Below, in pieces: positions 9,210 through 19,550 of a DNA stretch of 64,000 bases. Numbering within the stretch: the stretch's first letter is position 1; every line of letters starts with the position of its first letter. The DNA lies in the NCBI RefSeq assembly GCF_008000895.1, contig NZ_CP042823.1, forward strand, positions 1,863,001-1,927,000, in the 5' to 3' direction. The DNA is from Methylobacterium sp. WL1 (GTDB lineage Bacteria; Pseudomonadota; Alphaproteobacteria; Rhizobiales; Beijerinckiaceae). The notes under the pieces were generated by a model. It saw only the letters and a list, made by a program, of their open reading frames with translations. It was not told the origin of the DNA and made no database searches. The translations under genes and the position numbers were made by a program.

Positions 9210-10148
9210 GTGGCCCTACAATCTGAGGACGCGTCTGTAACACACCGCATCGCGAAGGCTTTCCCGGCGCTCAGCGCGGCCCATCGGCAGGTCGCACGAT
9301 TCGTCCTGGATCATCCGTTGAAGGTGGCTACCCTGCCGGCGAACGAGCTTGCCGACCTCGTCGGCGTCTCCGTCGCCACGGCTAACCGGTTCGCCCGCGC
9401 CGTCGGCTACGAGGGCTATGCGAAGTTCCGCGCTGCCCTGGTCCTCAGTTACGAAAAGGCCCTGGCACCGGTCGAGAAGCTGCGCGTCGGCCGGGATCAG
9501 CCTGCGACCGTCCCTGAAATCCTCGACGGGGCCCTCGCCGACATCATCCGCAACATCGAAGCGACCCGGCGGACGCTCGACGGCGCGACGTGTACCCAAG
9601 CGGTCCAGGCGATCCATCAGGCCCGGAGGGTGTACGTCGTAGGTTTGGGCAGCAGCAGCTGGCCGGCCGGGATCCTCGCGCGCAACCTCGACGTCAACCG
9701 CGAGGACGTCCATCTGCTGGCGACGCTGGAAGGCCCCGGCTTCGCCGCGCGGACCCTGCGCCGACTGACCCCCGATGACCTCGTCGTCGTCCTCGCCACG
9801 CCGCGATACTTCGCCGATACGGTGAGGCTGGCCCAGATCGCCCGGAGGCACGGGGCCACGGTGCTGGCGCTGACCGACGGGCCGCATTCCCCCCTCGTCG
9901 CGACCGCCACCCTCGCGCTCTACGCGCAGACCGACTGCCATTACTTCGCTGCCTCGGATGCCAGCCTGACAGCGCTCGTGGAGGCCTTGGCAAGCGCCTT
10001 CGCGTTCGCCGCCGGGGACCTCGTCCCGGCCGCGACGCGGGTCACGGAAGCGGTGCTGCCCTGGCTCGATCGCGACTATGCCGCTTGGCCGCCCCAGGGT
10101 GGAGCCGACGACCTGTCAGAGACCCCGCAATCCGGAGCTGCCTCATGA
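9210..10148 (+). CDS. MurR/RpiR-family transcriptional regulator
   Basis: Regulator of 312 aa with an N-terminal RpiR helix-turn-helix (about 10-80; LPANELADLVGVSVATANRF) and a C-terminal SIS domain (about 125-260; RRVYVVGLGSSSWPAGILA, DLVVVLATPRYFADTVRL). SIS domains of this family usually bind phosphosugars, but family members also control amino-acid and peptide operons. The GTG start at 9210 fits the domain start. Its stop overlaps the ATG of the isoaspartyl peptidase gene (ATGA, 10145-10148), so it is first in the peptide operon and probably regulates it. Confidence 0.88.
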   Translation: MALQSEDASVTHRIAKAFPALSAAHRQVARFVLDHPLKVATLPANELADLVGVSVATANRFARAVGYEGYAKFRAALVLSYEKALAPVEKLRVGRDQPATVPEILDGALADIIRNIEATRRTLDGATCTQAVQAIHQARRVYVVGLGSSSWPAGILARNLDVNREDVHLLATLEGPGFAARTLRRLTPDDLVVVLATPRYFADTVRLAQIARRHGATVLALTDGPHSPLVATATLALYAQTDCHYFAASDASLTALVEALASAFAFAAGDLVPAATRVTEAVLPWLDRDYAAWPPQGGADDLSETPQSGAAS

Positions 10149-11122
10149 GCGACCGCCGCCCCGTTCTCGTGATCCACGGTGGTGCTGGGACGATCGCGCA
10201 GGGCCAGGCAGATGCTGGCGCGGCACACTATCACGCGGCCCTCGCCGGCATCCTGGCGGCTGGAGCGGACTGCCTCGCGCGCGGTGGCAGCGCCCTCGAT
10301 GTCGTGGGCCTCGCCGTCGACCTCTTGGAAGAGTGTCCGCTCTTCAACGCGGGCCACGGCGCCGTCTTCACCAGCGCCGGCACGCACGAGCTCGACGCCG
10401 CCGTCATGGACGGCGCCACGCTGCGCGCGGGCGCCGTCGCGAGTGTCACGCGGGTGCGCCGGCCCGGTCGGGCGGCCCGGGCCGTGATGGATGGGGGCGA
10501 GCACGTCCTCATAGCCGGTGGCGGTGCCGATGCATTTGCTGAGGGGCGAGGCCTTGAGATGGTCGAACCGGACTTCTTCTCCACGGATGCCCGCCGCGAC
10601 CAGCTCCACCGCGCCCAGGCCGCCGGAAAGGTCGCCCTCGACCATGACGTGGCGTCCGGCCCGCTCGACGAGACGCGCAAGTTCGGGACGATCGGCGCCG
10701 TTGCGCTCGACCGGAACGGCCATCTCGCTGCCATGACCTCGACCGGGGGCATGACCAACAAGCGTCCCGGCCGGGTCGGCGACTCACCCCTGATCGGCGC
10801 GGGGACCTATGCGGATGACCGGACCGCCGCCGTGTCCTGCACCGGCACGGGCGAGGCTTTCATTCGCATCGCGGCGGCGCACGACGTCTGCGCGCGCATG
10901 GCCTACGGGGGGCAAGATCTCGAGACGGCGGCCCGTGCGGTGGTCCACGAGGCCCTTGCGGCGGTCGGTGGCCGTGGCGGGCTGATCGCGGTCGACGCCC
11001 ATGGGCAAGTCGCGATGCCGTTCAATACTGAGGGCATGTATCGTGGCCTTGTCCATCCGGGCGAGACGCCGGTCACGGCGATCTTCAGTGATTCCCGTCA
11101 CATATCGCCCCCCTTGCGCTGA
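10145..11122 (+). CDS. iaaA: Isoaspartyl peptidase / L-asparaginase (Ntn hydrolase)
   Basis: Plant-type asparaginase family, 325 aa. It hydrolyses beta-aspartyl dipeptides and asparagine after self-cleavage into two subunits. The family start VIHGGAG is at residues 9-15, [13 protein letters not shown] follows, and the self-cleavage site is [10 protein letters not shown] with nucleophile Thr182 directly after Gly181. The later substrate-binding stretch [20 protein letters not shown] is intact. It sits directly before an importer, the same arrangement as iaaA-gsiABCD of Escherichia coli, so it probably processes imported peptides in the cytoplasm. Confidence 0.93.
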   Translation: MSDRRPVLVIHGGAGTIAQGQADAGAAHYHAALAGILAAGADCLARGGSALDVVGLAVDLLEECPLFNAGHGAVFTSAGTHELDAAVMDGATLRAGAVASVTRVRRPGRAARAVMDGGEHVLIAGGGADAFAEGRGLEMVEPDFFSTDARRDQLHRAQAAGKVALDHDVASGPLDETRKFGTIGAVALDRNGHLAAMTSTGGMTNKRPGRVGDSPLIGAGTYADDRTAAVSCTGTGEAFIRIAAAHDVCARMAYGGQDLETAARAVVHEALAAVGGRGGLIAVDAHGQVAMPFNTEGMYRGLVHPGETPVTAIFSDSRHISPPLR

Positions 11123-11130
11123 GGTCCGTC

Positions 11131-13032
11131 ATGCTGGCCACCGCATCCGGGACCGCTTCCCATTCCGTTCTGCCGGACCGCCAAGTCGTCGCCGTCGAGG
11201 GCCTGACAGTCCGCTTCGCCACCTCCGAACGCGTCGTGGAGGCGGTCCGCGACCTATCGTTCCATGTCGACGCGGGCGAGACCTTGGCGATCGTCGGCGA
11301 GTCCGGCTCCGGTAAGTCCGTGACCTCGCTGAGCTTGATGCGTCTCGTCGAACACGGCGGCGGCCGGATCGCGGCCGGGCGGATGCCGTTTCGGCGGCGC
11401 TCGGGCGAAATCGTCGACTTGGCGGGTGCCTCGAACGCTCGGATGCGCGCGATCCGCGGCGCCGAGATCGCGATGATCTTCCAGGAACCGATGACCTCGC
11501 TGAACCCGGTCTTCACGGCTGGGGATCAGATCGCGGAGTCGATTCGCGTCCATCAAGGGAAGAGCGCGTCAACTGCTCGGGCCGAGGCGCTGCGCATGCT
11601 CGATCTCGTGCGTATCCCCGAGGCGCGCAACGTGCTCGGGCGCTATCCGCATCAGCTCTCCGGCGGGATGCGCCAACGCGTGATGATCGCCATGGCCCTG
11701 GCCTGCAAGCCCCAGTTGCTCATCGCCGACGAGCCGACCACCGCCCTCGACGTCACCATCCAAGCGCAGATCCTCGAACTTATCCGCAGCCTTCAGGCCG
11801 AGATGAAGATGGGTGTCGTCTTCATCACCCATGACATGGGCGTCGTGGCCGAGATCGCCGACCGCGTGCTGGTGATGTACCGCGGCGACAAGGTCGAGGA
11901 GGGGCCGGCCCCGGCACTCTTCGCAGACCCTCGCCACGGCTATACCCGTGCTCTCCTGGCCGCCGTCCCGCGGCTCGGAGCGATGGCAGGAAGCGATCTG
12001 CCGAAAAAATTCGATCTGCTGCGAGCCGAGCTTCCGGCGGATATGGCCCCGCCGGACGAGGCGCCGCCCCACGACACCATTCGCCCCGGCGCCGCACCGA
12101 TCCTGCGGGTGCGCGACCTCGTCACCCGGTTCGACATTCGCGCCGGCCTACTCGACCGCGTTCGCCGCCGGGTCCACGCGGTCGAGCGGGTCAGCTTCGA
12201 TCTCCATCCCGGAGAGACTCTCGCTCTGGTCGGCGAATCCGGGTGCGGCAAGTCGACGACGGGCCGCTCGCTCCTGCGTCTGGTCGAGAGCCAGAGTGGC
12301 CTGATCGAGTTCGATGGCGGAAACGTCCGCGACCTGCCTGCCGGACAGCTGCGCGGCCTGCGGCGGAATATCCAGTTCATCTTTCAGGACCCCTACGCGT
12401 CCCTCGACCCACGCCTGACGGTGGGCTTCTCGATCATGGAGCCGCTTCTCGTTCACCGGATCGCGACCCGCCGGGCGGCCGAAGCCCGCGGGGCTTGGCT
12501 CCTTGAGCGCGTTGGTCTCACCCCCGACCAAGCCCAGCGCTACCCGCACGAGTTCTCGGGTGGCCAGCGCCAGCGAATCGCCATCGCCCGGGCGCTCGCC
12601 CTGAACCCGAAGGTCATCGTCGCCGATGAGGCGGTGTCGGCTCTCGACGTGTCGATCCAAGCCCAGATCGTCAACCTGATGCTCGACCTCCAGCAGGAGT
12701 TCGGCCTCGCCTACCTCTTCATCAGCCACGACATGGCCGTAGTCGAGCGGATCAGCCACCGGGTCGCGGTCATGTATCTCGGTCAGATCGTCGAGATCGG
12801 CCCGCGCCGGGCGATCTTCGAGAACCCGCAGCATCCCTACACCCGCAAGCTGATGGCGGCGGTACCGGTCGCCGACCCAGCACGCCGCCACCTGCGTGCT
12901 GGCCGGCTCATGACCGACGAGATCCCGAGCCCGATCCGGTCGCTTGGCGACGAGCCGCCCGTGGCGCCCCTCGTAGCGGTCGGTCCCGGCCATTTCGTCG
13001 CCCGCCACATGGTCGGTGGCCTTGCCGCCTGA
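11131..13032 (+). CDS. gsiA: Glutathione/peptide ABC transporter ATPase, fused two-domain (GsiA-like)
   Basis: Cytoplasmic energy subunit of 633 aa with two complete ATPase domains. Domain 1: Walker A GESGSGKS near residue 56, [20 protein letters not shown]. Domain 2: Walker A GESGCGKS near 368, [20 protein letters not shown]. Both domains carry the C-terminal extension of the oligopeptide family ([12 protein letters not shown]). Nine bases separate it from iaaA; GAGG precedes the ATG. The symbol rests on domain layout and operon order; substrate specificity may be a general di/tripeptide rather than glutathione. Confidence 0.9.
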   Translation: MLATASGTASHSVLPDRQVVAVEGLTVRFATSERVVEAVRDLSFHVDAGETLAIVGESGSGKSVTSLSLMRLVEHGGGRIAAGRMPFRRRSGEIVDLAGASNARMRAIRGAEIAMIFQEPMTSLNPVFTAGDQIAESIRVHQGKSASTARAEALRMLDLVRIPEARNVLGRYPHQLSGGMRQRVMIAMALACKPQLLIADEPTTALDVTIQAQILELIRSLQAEMKMGVVFITHDMGVVAEIADRVLVMYRGDKVEEGPAPALFADPRHGYTRALLAAVPRLGAMAGSDLPKKFDLLRAELPADMAPPDEAPPHDTIRPGAAPILRVRDLVTRFDIRAGLLDRVRRRVHAVERVSFDLHPGETLALVGESGCGKSTTGRSLLRLVESQSGLIEFDGGNVRDLPAGQLRGLRRNIQFIFQDPYASLDPRLTVGFSIMEPLLVHRIATRRAAEARGAWLLERVGLTPDQAQRYPHEFSGGQRQRIAIARALALNPKVIVADEAVSALDVSIQAQIVNLMLDLQQEFGLAYLFISHDMAVVERISHRVAVMYLGQIVEIGPRRAIFENPQHPYTRKLMAAVPVADPARRHLRAGRLMTDEIPSPIRSLGDEPPVAPLVAVGPGHFVARHMVGGLAA

Positions 13033-13065
13033 CCCCGCCTCAATCCCGCCAGTAGGATCGCCCCC

Positions 13066-14613
13066 ATGCCCCGAGGTCTGACCGTGTTCGAGCGTATGCT
13101 CCTTGCTTCCACTCTCCTGACCGTAGCGGTATCTCCCGCAACGGCGGCGGGCGATCCGATCCTGGCGATCAGCGGCCAGCCCGAGACGCTCGACCCGTAC
13201 AATACAAACACGACGCTCACGACGGCCGTCACCAAGTCGTTCTACGAGGGGCTCTTCGGGTTTGATAAGGACCTCAAGGTCCGCAACGTTCTTGCCCAGA
13301 ACTACGAGATGTCTCCGGACGGTCTCGTCTACACGTTCACGCTGCGCGAAGGCGTGAAATTCCACGACGGCACGGCGTTCGACGCGGCAGCGGTCAAAGC
13401 CAATCTCGACCGTGTCCTCGATCCGGAGAACCACCTCGCCCGCTTCAATCAGTTCAACCGCATCAAGATGGTCGAGGTGCTCTCGCCCGCGAGCCTGCGC
13501 ATCACCCTGAAGGAGCCCTTCGGGCCGTTCATCAATTCCCTCGCCCACGCCTCGGCGGCGATCATCTCTCCGACGGCCTTGAAGAAATACGGCAAGGACA
13601 TCGCCTTCCACCCGGTCGGCACCGGACCCTTCACCTTCGTGGACTGGAAGCAGACCGATTACGTCAAGGGCGCAAAGTTCGCCGCGTACTGGCAGGCCGG
13701 GCTCCCGAAGGTCGACACCGTCACCTGGAAGCCTGTCCCGGAGAACGGCACCCGCGCGGCCATGCTGCAGACGGGAGAGGCCGACTTCGCCTTCCCGCTC
13801 CCCTACGAGCAGGCTAAGATGCTTGAGACCAACAAGAAGCTGAGGGTCGAGGCGCACGCCTCGATCATCGAGAGATACCTCAGCATGAACGTGCTGCAGA
13901 AGCCGTTTGACGACCTGAGGGTGCGTCAGGCGATCAACTACGCCATCAACAAGGATGCGCTCGCCAAGGTCGCCTTCAGCGGCTACGCCTTCCCCGCGCA
14001 GGGCATCGTCCCGCAGGGCGTGCTCTATGCCCACGCTATGAATCCGTGGCCCTACGACCCCGCCAAGGCGCGCCAGCTGCTCAAGGACGCGGGCTACCCC
14101 AACGGCTTCGAGGCAAGCCTCTGGAGCGCCTACACCACGACCACCGCCCAGAAGGCGATCCAGTTCATCCAGCAGCAGCTCGGTCAGGTCGGCATCAAGG
14201 TGCAGACCCAGGCGCTTGAGCCCGGCCAGCGCACCGAGTGGGTTCAGACCGCTCCCGACCCGAAGACGGCCCGGGTCCGTCTGTACTATGCCGGTTGGTC
14301 GTCCTCGACAGGTGAGGCCGACTGGGGTCTACGGCCGCTTCTGGCGACGGAGGCCTGGCCGCCCAAGCTCAACAACACGGCCTATTACAGCAACCCTGAA
14401 TTCGACTCTCTCCTGGCCAAGGCCCTGGTCTCGACCAGCGACGCGGAGAAGACCGACCTGTACGCCAAGGCCCAGGAGATCGTCATGAAGGATGCGCCCT
14501 GGGCGCCCCTCGTGACCGAGCAGAACCTCTACGCAACCTCGGCGCGGCTCTCTGGTGTCTACGTCATGCCTGACGGCAACATCGATTCCGGTGAGATCGC
14601 CGTCACGCCCTAG
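13066..14613 (+). CDS. gsiB: Peptide/glutathione ABC transporter periplasmic binding protein (GsiB-like)
   Basis: SBP family 5 solute-binding protein of 515 aa. Residues 1-28 form a Sec signal peptide (LLASTLLTVAVSPATAA). The family body is complete: SGQPETLDPYNT near the start, YTFTLREGVKFHDGTAFDA, HPVGTGPFTFVDWK, and the late domain with YDPAKARQLLKDAGYP. It is encoded between the ATPase and the permeases, as in gsiABCD. No lipobox Cys is seen, so it should be a soluble periplasmic protein. Confidence 0.92.
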   Translation: MPRGLTVFERMLLASTLLTVAVSPATAAGDPILAISGQPETLDPYNTNTTLTTAVTKSFYEGLFGFDKDLKVRNVLAQNYEMSPDGLVYTFTLREGVKFHDGTAFDAAAVKANLDRVLDPENHLARFNQFNRIKMVEVLSPASLRITLKEPFGPFINSLAHASAAIISPTALKKYGKDIAFHPVGTGPFTFVDWKQTDYVKGAKFAAYWQAGLPKVDTVTWKPVPENGTRAAMLQTGEADFAFPLPYEQAKMLETNKKLRVEAHASIIERYLSMNVLQKPFDDLRVRQAINYAINKDALAKVAFSGYAFPAQGIVPQGVLYAHAMNPWPYDPAKARQLLKDAGYPNGFEASLWSAYTTTTAQKAIQFIQQQLGQVGIKVQTQALEPGQRTEWVQTAPDPKTARVRLYYAGWSSSTGEADWGLRPLLATEAWPPKLNNTAYYSNPEFDSLLAKALVSTSDAEKTDLYAKAQEIVMKDAPWAPLVTEQNLYATSARLSGVYVMPDGNIDSGEIAVTP

Positions 14614-14636
14614 ACGCGTCCGGCCCCGGACCCGAC

Positions 14637-14667
14637 GCGAGGCGGCATTCAAGGCTGACCGCCTCGC
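14637..14667 (+). other. Intra-operon stem-loop
   Basis: GCGAGGCGG (14637-14645) and CCGCCTCGC (14659-14667) form a perfect 9-bp stem with a 13-base loop just after gsiB. No T-run follows, so it looks like an mRNA-stabilising or partial attenuation hairpin that would leave the binding protein in excess of the permeases, a common layout in ABC operons. Confidence 0.55.
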
Positions 14668-14721
14668 GCTGCAGGCGTTCACGCATTCCTCACGAAAACC
14701 TTCGATCGCAGGCGCGAGCCT

Positions 14722-15642
14722 ATGTTGACCTTCCTGCTCAAGCGGCTCCTCGGGCTGCTGCCCACGCTGCTGATCGTCGCGGTGCTGGTGTTCCTGTTCG
14801 TCCATCTGCTTCCGGGCGATCCGGCACGCCTGGCGGCCGGACAGGATGCCGACGCCCAGACGGTGGCGCTGGTGCGCACCGAACTCGGCCTTGACCGGTC
14901 GCTGCCCGAGCAGTTCGTCCGCTATTTCGCCCACCTCGCGCAGGGCGATTTCGGCGTCTCGATCCGCACTCGCCGCCCGGTCGCCGTCGAGATCGGCGAG
15001 CGCTTCATGCCGACGCTGCTGCTGACGCTCACCAGCATGGCCTGGGCCGTCGCCTTCGGCCTCATGATCGGCATCGTCTCCGCGGTCTACCGGAACGAGT
15101 GGCCCGACCGGTTCGGCATGACGCTCGCCGTCTCCGGCATCTCGTTCCCCGCCTTCGCGCTGGGCATCCTCCTGATGCAGATCTTCTCGGTGGAGCTCGG
15201 GTGGCTGCCCACCGTCGGTGCGGCGACGTGGTGGCACTACATCCTGCCTTCGCTGACCCTCGGCGCCGCCGTCGCCGCCGTGATGGCTCGCTTCACGCGC
15301 GCCGCCTTCATCGAGGTGATCGGCGAGGATTTCGTGCGCACGGCTCGAGCGAAGGGGCTGAAGGAGCGAAGCGTCATCGCCAAGCACTGCCTGCGCAACG
15401 CCCTGATCCCCGTCGTCACCATGATGGGCCTGCAGTTCGGTTTCCTCCTCGGCGGCTCAATCGTCGTGGAGGCGGTGTTCAACTGGCCCGGCATCGGCCG
15501 TCTGCTCGTCGATGCCGTAAATCAGCGCGACTATCCGGTGATCCAGGCCTTGGTCCTGCTGTTCTCCCTGGAGTTCATCCTGATCAATCTGGTCGTGGAC
15601 GTGCTCTACGGTCTCATCAACCCGACCATTCGCTACAGCTGA
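14722..15642 (+). CDS. gsiC: Peptide/glutathione ABC transporter permease (GsiC/DppB-like)
   Basis: Inner-membrane channel subunit of 306 aa. It starts with the family signature of DppB proteins ([20 protein letters not shown]), which forms the first membrane helix, followed by a periplasmic loop and five further helices. The EAA loop ([14 protein letters not shown]) is near residue 201. It ends in the typical ..[11 protein letters not shown]. It pairs with the next gene, seven bases downstream. Confidence 0.92.
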   Translation: MLTFLLKRLLGLLPTLLIVAVLVFLFVHLLPGDPARLAAGQDADAQTVALVRTELGLDRSLPEQFVRYFAHLAQGDFGVSIRTRRPVAVEIGERFMPTLLLTLTSMAWAVAFGLMIGIVSAVYRNEWPDRFGMTLAVSGISFPAFALGILLMQIFSVELGWLPTVGAATWWHYILPSLTLGAAVAAVMARFTRAAFIEVIGEDFVRTARAKGLKERSVIAKHCLRNALIPVVTMMGLQFGFLLGGSIVVEAVFNWPGIGRLLVDAVNQRDYPVIQALVLLFSLEFILINLVVDVLYGLINPTIRYS

Positions 15643-15649
15643 GCTGGCC

Positions 15650-16546
15650 GTGATCGAAACCGTCGTCCCCGCCGCGATTGCATCCGTCCCCAGCGGCGTG
15701 CGCACGCCGTGGTCCGAGTTCCTGCGCAAGTTCCGGCGCCAGCGTGTCGCCGTCGCTGCGCTCGGCTTCATCGCCCTCTTGGTCGTGATCGCCGTTCTGG
15801 CTCCCTGGATCGTCCCCTACGACGCCGTCAACGACTTTGACTACGACCGGATCAACGAGGGCCCCTCGGTCGCACACTGGTTGGGCGTCGATCCCCTCGG
15901 GCGGGATATCCTTAGTCGCATCATCGAGGGTGCGCGGATCTCCCTCGCTACAGGCTTCCTTTCGGTCGCCGTCGGCGGCTTCGTCGGTACGCTTCTCGGT
16001 CTGCTGGCGGGCTACTACGGCGGCTGGTGGGACCGGCTGGTCATGCGCATGTCAGACGTCCTGTTCGCCTTCCCGGGAATCCTACTCGCCCTCGGCGTCG
16101 TGGCGATACTCGGTTCGGGGCTCGTCAACGTCGTCGTAGCCGTGTCCGTTTTCAGCGTTCCGGCCTTCGCGCGGCTCGTGCGCGGCACGACCTTGGTCCT
16201 GAAGAACACCACCTATATCGAGGCCGCGCACAGCATCGGTGCTCCCGACCGGACAATCCTCTTTCGGCACATCCTCCCGGGTACGATCTCGGGTATCGTC
16301 GTCTACTTCACGATGCGGCTGGGCACCTCGATCATCACGGCGGCGAGCCTGTCCTTCCTCGGGATGGGCGCGCAGCCGCCGACGCCCGAATGGGGGGCCA
16401 TGCTGAACGAAGCCCGGGCCGACATGGTCTCGGCGCCGCACGTAGCCCTGTTCCCGAGCCTGGCGATCTTCTTCACGGTGCTCGCCTTCAACCTCCTCGG
16501 GGATGGTCTTCGGGACGCCCTTGACCCGAAGATCGATCGCCAATGA
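15650..16546 (+). CDS. gsiD: Peptide/glutathione ABC transporter permease (GsiD/DppC-like)
   Basis: Second channel subunit, 298 aa, from a GTG at 15650. The N-terminal helix ([23 protein letters not shown]) is followed by [21 protein letters not shown], typical of DppC, and an EAA loop ([13 protein letters not shown]) near residue 188. It ends in [14 protein letters not shown]. Its stop overlaps the ATG of the peptidase gene (ATGA at 16543-16546), placing that peptidase in the same operon. Confidence 0.92.
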   Translation: MIETVVPAAIASVPSGVRTPWSEFLRKFRRQRVAVAALGFIALLVVIAVLAPWIVPYDAVNDFDYDRINEGPSVAHWLGVDPLGRDILSRIIEGARISLATGFLSVAVGGFVGTLLGLLAGYYGGWWDRLVMRMSDVLFAFPGILLALGVVAILGSGLVNVVVAVSVFSVPAFARLVRGTTLVLKNTTYIEAAHSIGAPDRTILFRHILPGTISGIVVYFTMRLGTSIITAASLSFLGMGAQPPTPEWGAMLNEARADMVSAPHVALFPSLAIFFTVLAFNLLGDGLRDALDPKIDRQ

Positions 16547-17619
16547 CGGCGCCCGCCTCTCCTCGCCCGGCGCCGCGGGTCGGGCGCCTGCCGCGGGGCG
16601 CCCGCGACGCCATCACCGATGTGGCGGGCGTGACTGTCGGCCATTGCACGCTGGCCGACGGGGAGGTGCAGACCGGGGTGACGGTCGTCCTGCCGCACGG
16701 TGGCGATCTATACCGGGACCGGGTCCCGGCGGCCGGCGTGGTGCTCAACGGATTCGGCAAGTCCGTCGGCCTCATGCAGGTCGAGGAACTCGGTGTGCTG
16801 GAGACGCCCGTCGCCCTGACCAACACCTTCAGCGTGCCGGCGGTGGCGGCCGCCCAGATCCGGATCGCGATCACTGCCAATCCTGAGATCGGGCGCGGGT
16901 TGCCAACCGTCAACCCGCTCGTGTTCGAGTGCAACGACGGCCATCTCAACGACATCCAGCGCATGGCGGTCGAACCGGCTCATTATCGCGACGCGGTCGG
17001 CGCGGCCGGGACCACCGTGGCGGAAGGGTCGGTCGGTGCCGGGCGCGGGATGTCGAGTTTCGGGTTCAAGGGTGGCATCGGTACCGCCTCCCGGCGGATC
17101 CGCACGCCAGCGCGCGGCCGATTCACTGTGGGCACGCTCGTCTTGTCGAACTTCGGCAAGCCGTCTCAGATCCGAGTCTGCGGCAAGCCGCTTGCGCCCT
17201 ACCTCAGGACCGCTTCAGAGGACGAGGTAGCAGGCGCGGAAACCCCGGAGAAGGGATCGATCATCATGATCGTCGCCACCGATGCGCCGCTCGACGCGCG
17301 CCAGTTGCGTCGGGTCGCCCGGCGCGCCGGCGCGGGCCTTGCCCGGACCGGGTCGGTGTTCGGCCACGGTAGCGGCGACATCGCTCTCGCTTTCACGACC
17401 GCCTACACCGTGCCGCACGATCCCACACGCCCAGCGCCCATGCCCGTCCTGCTTCACGACGCGGAGCTCGATCCGTTGTTCGAGGCCGCCGCCGACGGAA
17501 TCGAGCAGGCGATCATCCATGCCCTGTGGCGGGCCGAGACGGTGACGGGTCGAGCCGGCCACACGCGACACGCGCTGACCGAACTTCTGCCCAGCTGGGC
17601 CGACATCCTCGGGGCCTGA
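16543..17619 (+). CDS. dmpA: P1-family (DmpA/BapA-type) aminopeptidase
   Basis: Self-processing Ntn-type aminopeptidase of 358 aa. Members release N-terminal L-, D- or beta-amino acids from small peptides and amides. The N-terminus has DVAGVTVGH, the middle [13 protein letters not shown], and the processing site reads [15 protein letters not shown] with Gly238-Ser239; Ser239 becomes the nucleophile of the small subunit. The late stretch [15 protein letters not shown] is conserved in the family. As the last gene of the rpiR-iaaA-gsiABCD operon it probably digests imported peptides that ordinary peptidases leave intact. The symbol marks family only; DmpA-type and beta-peptidyl types cannot be separated here. 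Confidence 0.88.
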   Translation: MTAPASPRPAPRVGRLPRGARDAITDVAGVTVGHCTLADGEVQTGVTVVLPHGGDLYRDRVPAAGVVLNGFGKSVGLMQVEELGVLETPVALTNTFSVPAVAAAQIRIAITANPEIGRGLPTVNPLVFECNDGHLNDIQRMAVEPAHYRDAVGAAGTTVAEGSVGAGRGMSSFGFKGGIGTASRRIRTPARGRFTVGTLVLSNFGKPSQIRVCGKPLAPYLRTASEDEVAGAETPEKGSIIMIVATDAPLDARQLRRVARRAGAGLARTGSVFGHGSGDIALAFTTAYTVPHDPTRPAPMPVLLHDAELDPLFEAAADGIEQAIIHALWRAETVTGRAGHTRHALTELLPSWADILGA

Positions 17620-17700
17620 TTGATGTGCGACCTGATCTCGACGGACATCGAGGGCGACGCCGGCATCTACAGGCCGAACTGCTTGGCTCGGTAGGATCGG

Positions 17701-17720
17701 ATCCGGCGATTGACCGGATT
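17701..17720. terminator. Possible terminator hairpin between convergent genes
   Basis: ATCCGG (17701-17706) and CCGGAT (17714-17719) form a 6-bp stem with a 7-base loop between the convergent dmpA and formamidase genes. There is no T-run on either strand, so it is only a weak candidate. Confidence 0.3.
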
Positions 17721-17738
17721 GCAGGTCTGCGGCTCGAC

Positions 17739-18659
17739 TCACTGGAAAGCCGCGAGGATCACCTTCGGCACCTTGCAGATGTACGTGTATTTCGGATTGA
17801 CCATCTGCGTGCAGCGCGCCTCGGCGATCTGTGCGAGCAGAAGGTAACCCTCCGGTTCGGGGATGTTCCACTCGTCCGCAAGCCAGTAGATCATGTCGGC
17901 GAACGCGATGCGCATCGCGTCCTCAAGCGGACGGGCGCAGCCGAGCGTGCAGATATGCGTGGGCGTCTCGATCCGCGGGTGGCCGAGCCGCGCCGGCGCG
18001 GGCACGAGGCTCACCCGCAGGGTCACGTTCGCACCGATTTCGATCGCCCCCATCCCAACCGCTTCGCCGTCGCCCTGGAGCGCGTGACAATCGCCGATGA
18101 AGAAATGCGCGCCGGCCTTCTCGACCCGCAGCATCACCATGTTGCCGGTAGTGACCTCCTGAACGTCGAGGTTGCCGCCATGCGTGCCGTTGTCGACCGT
18201 GAGGACTGCACCATGGACGGGCGCGACGCCGATGACGCCGGCCATCGGCTTCACCGGCAGCCGGAGACGGTCATTCCAGATGACATGACCGTCGTTTACA
18301 TCGACGATCTTTGTCCGGATGCCCCATTCCTTGCGGCGCACCCAGTCCGGAAACATGCCGTGCCCGGGCCAGAGGGAGCTGTAGCCGCGTTGGCCCAGTT
18401 CCATGTCGAGGATTTCGACCTTCAGCATGTCGCCCGGCTTCGCGCCCGCGACTTCGATCGGCCCCGTCGCCCCATTCACGAACGGGAAGGTAACGTCGGC
18501 CTCGGTCAGGTTCTGCCCGAGTTCCTTTATGACCCCGTCACCAATGTTGATCACGCATTCAACCGTGACGATCTCGCCGGGTGCGATCGTCGCGACGAAG
18601 GGCTCGTCGCCCGAGAGGGCGTATTTGATCGTTCCTTGTTTGCTGATGCGCTGCGTCAC
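17739..18659 (-). CDS. Acetamidase/formamidase family protein
   Basis: Amidohydrolase of 306 aa that by family would release ammonia from formamide, acetamide or related short amides. Family features include VECVINIGDGVI near residue 33, WPGHGMFPDWVRRKEWG, VAPVHGAVLTVDNGTHGGNLD, a metal-binding-type run FFIGDCHALQGDGE and CTLGCARPLEDAM. Start is the GTG at 18659, preceded by AAGGAG at six bases; a nearby ATG is followed at once by TGA in its frame and is excluded. It is encoded downstream of an ABC importer on the same strand (44-base gap), suggesting the importer brings in the amide or a nitrogen compound that yields it. Confidence 0.9.
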   Translation of the reverse strand: MTQRISKQGTIKYALSGDEPFVATIAPGEIVTVECVINIGDGVIKELGQNLTEADVTFPFVNGATGPIEVAGAKPGDMLKVEILDMELGQRGYSSLWPGHGMFPDWVRRKEWGIRTKIVDVNDGHVIWNDRLRLPVKPMAGVIGVAPVHGAVLTVDNGTHGGNLDVQEVTTGNMVMLRVEKAGAHFFIGDCHALQGDGEAVGMGAIEIGANVTLRVSLVPAPARLGHPRIETPTHICTLGCARPLEDAMRIAFADMIYWLADEWNIPEPEGYLLLAQIAEARCTQMVNPKYTYICKVPKVILAAFQ

Positions 18660-18703
18660 ATGGAACTCCTTTGGCGATGTCGGTGGTATCGAGGGGGCGT
18701 GGG

Positions 18704-19549
18704 TCAGAGATGATCCCGCCAAGGCATGAGCGCCCGTTCGGCCCGGCCGACTAGGAAAGTCAGAACGAGGGCCAGCGCGATCGTGCCGACCAGCGCGGCG
18801 AAGACCTTCGGGATCGCGTAGAGGGATCCCGCTTGGAAGATTGCGTGGCCCAGCCCCACGGACGACGACATGAACTCGCCGACGATGGCGCCGATCAGCG
18901 CGAAGCCGACAGTGAGCTTCAAGCCGGCGAAGATGTCGGCGAGGCTCGACGGCACGACGAGCTTGGTGAAGATCTGCGGCTTTCGTGCACCGAGAGTCCG
19001 CAGGAGGTTGATCTGGTCCGGGTCGACGCCGAGCGCGCCCTTGTAGGAGGTCACGAGGGCGACCACGACGACGGACAGCGTCGACATCGCGACCTTCGAG
19101 GCGAGCCCCGTGCCGAACCAGATGATGATGATCGGGGCGAGCGCGATGATCGGGATCGAGCCTACCGCAACGATGAAGGGCTGGACGACCCGCGAGACGA
19201 AGGTCGAGTACCAGAGAGAAAGACCGGCGAGCGTGCCCACGACGTTGCCGATGAGGAACCCGAGCCCCGTTTCGAGGGCGGTGACGCCCGCGTCGCGCAA
19301 GAGCGTGCCGTCGGCAAGACCCTGCCAGAGGAACCGGCCGATCGCCGAGGGCGAGCCGAACAGGAAAGACGATTGCGGGCTTTGGCGCGTCTGCCATTCC
19401 CAGGCCGCCAACAGGGCCGCGAGCAGTGTGATCTGCACGAGCAGGACGAGCGCGCCCGAGCGCAGGCGTGGGCCGTCGCGCAGCGGTGCAGATGGGACAG
19501 CCCAGCTCGTCCCGGCCTCCGTTGCCGGTCCGGTCACAGCATCCGACAT
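18704..19549 (-). CDS. ABC transporter permease, SsuC/TauC/NrtB type
   Basis: Inner-membrane subunit of 281 aa from the ATG at 19549, one base after the stop of the ATPase gene and preceded by GAGG. Membrane segments start at LVLLVQITLLAALLAAWEW; the cytoplasmic loop of this class reads INLLRTLGARKPQIFTKLVVP. The class imports taurine, alkanesulfonates, nitrate, pyrimidine precursors or amides. The longer upstream frame (to 19651) lies inside the ATPase gene and was not used. Confidence 0.88.
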   Translation of the reverse strand: MSDAVTGPATEAGTSWAVPSAPLRDGPRLRSGALVLLVQITLLAALLAAWEWQTRQSPQSSFLFGSPSAIGRFLWQGLADGTLLRDAGVTALETGLGFLIGNVVGTLAGLSLWYSTFVSRVVQPFIVAVGSIPIIALAPIIIIWFGTGLASKVAMSTLSVVVVALVTSYKGALGVDPDQINLLRTLGARKPQIFTKLVVPSSLADIFAGLKLTVGFALIGAIVGEFMSSSVGLGHAIFQAGSLYAIPKVFAALVGTIALALVLTFLVGRAERALMPWRDHL

Positions 19550-19550
19550 T

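Noticed and set aside
12148..14034. Long minus-strand frame of 628 codons
   Set aside because: Antisense to gsiA and gsiB, both clearly coding; composition is that of a shadow frame.
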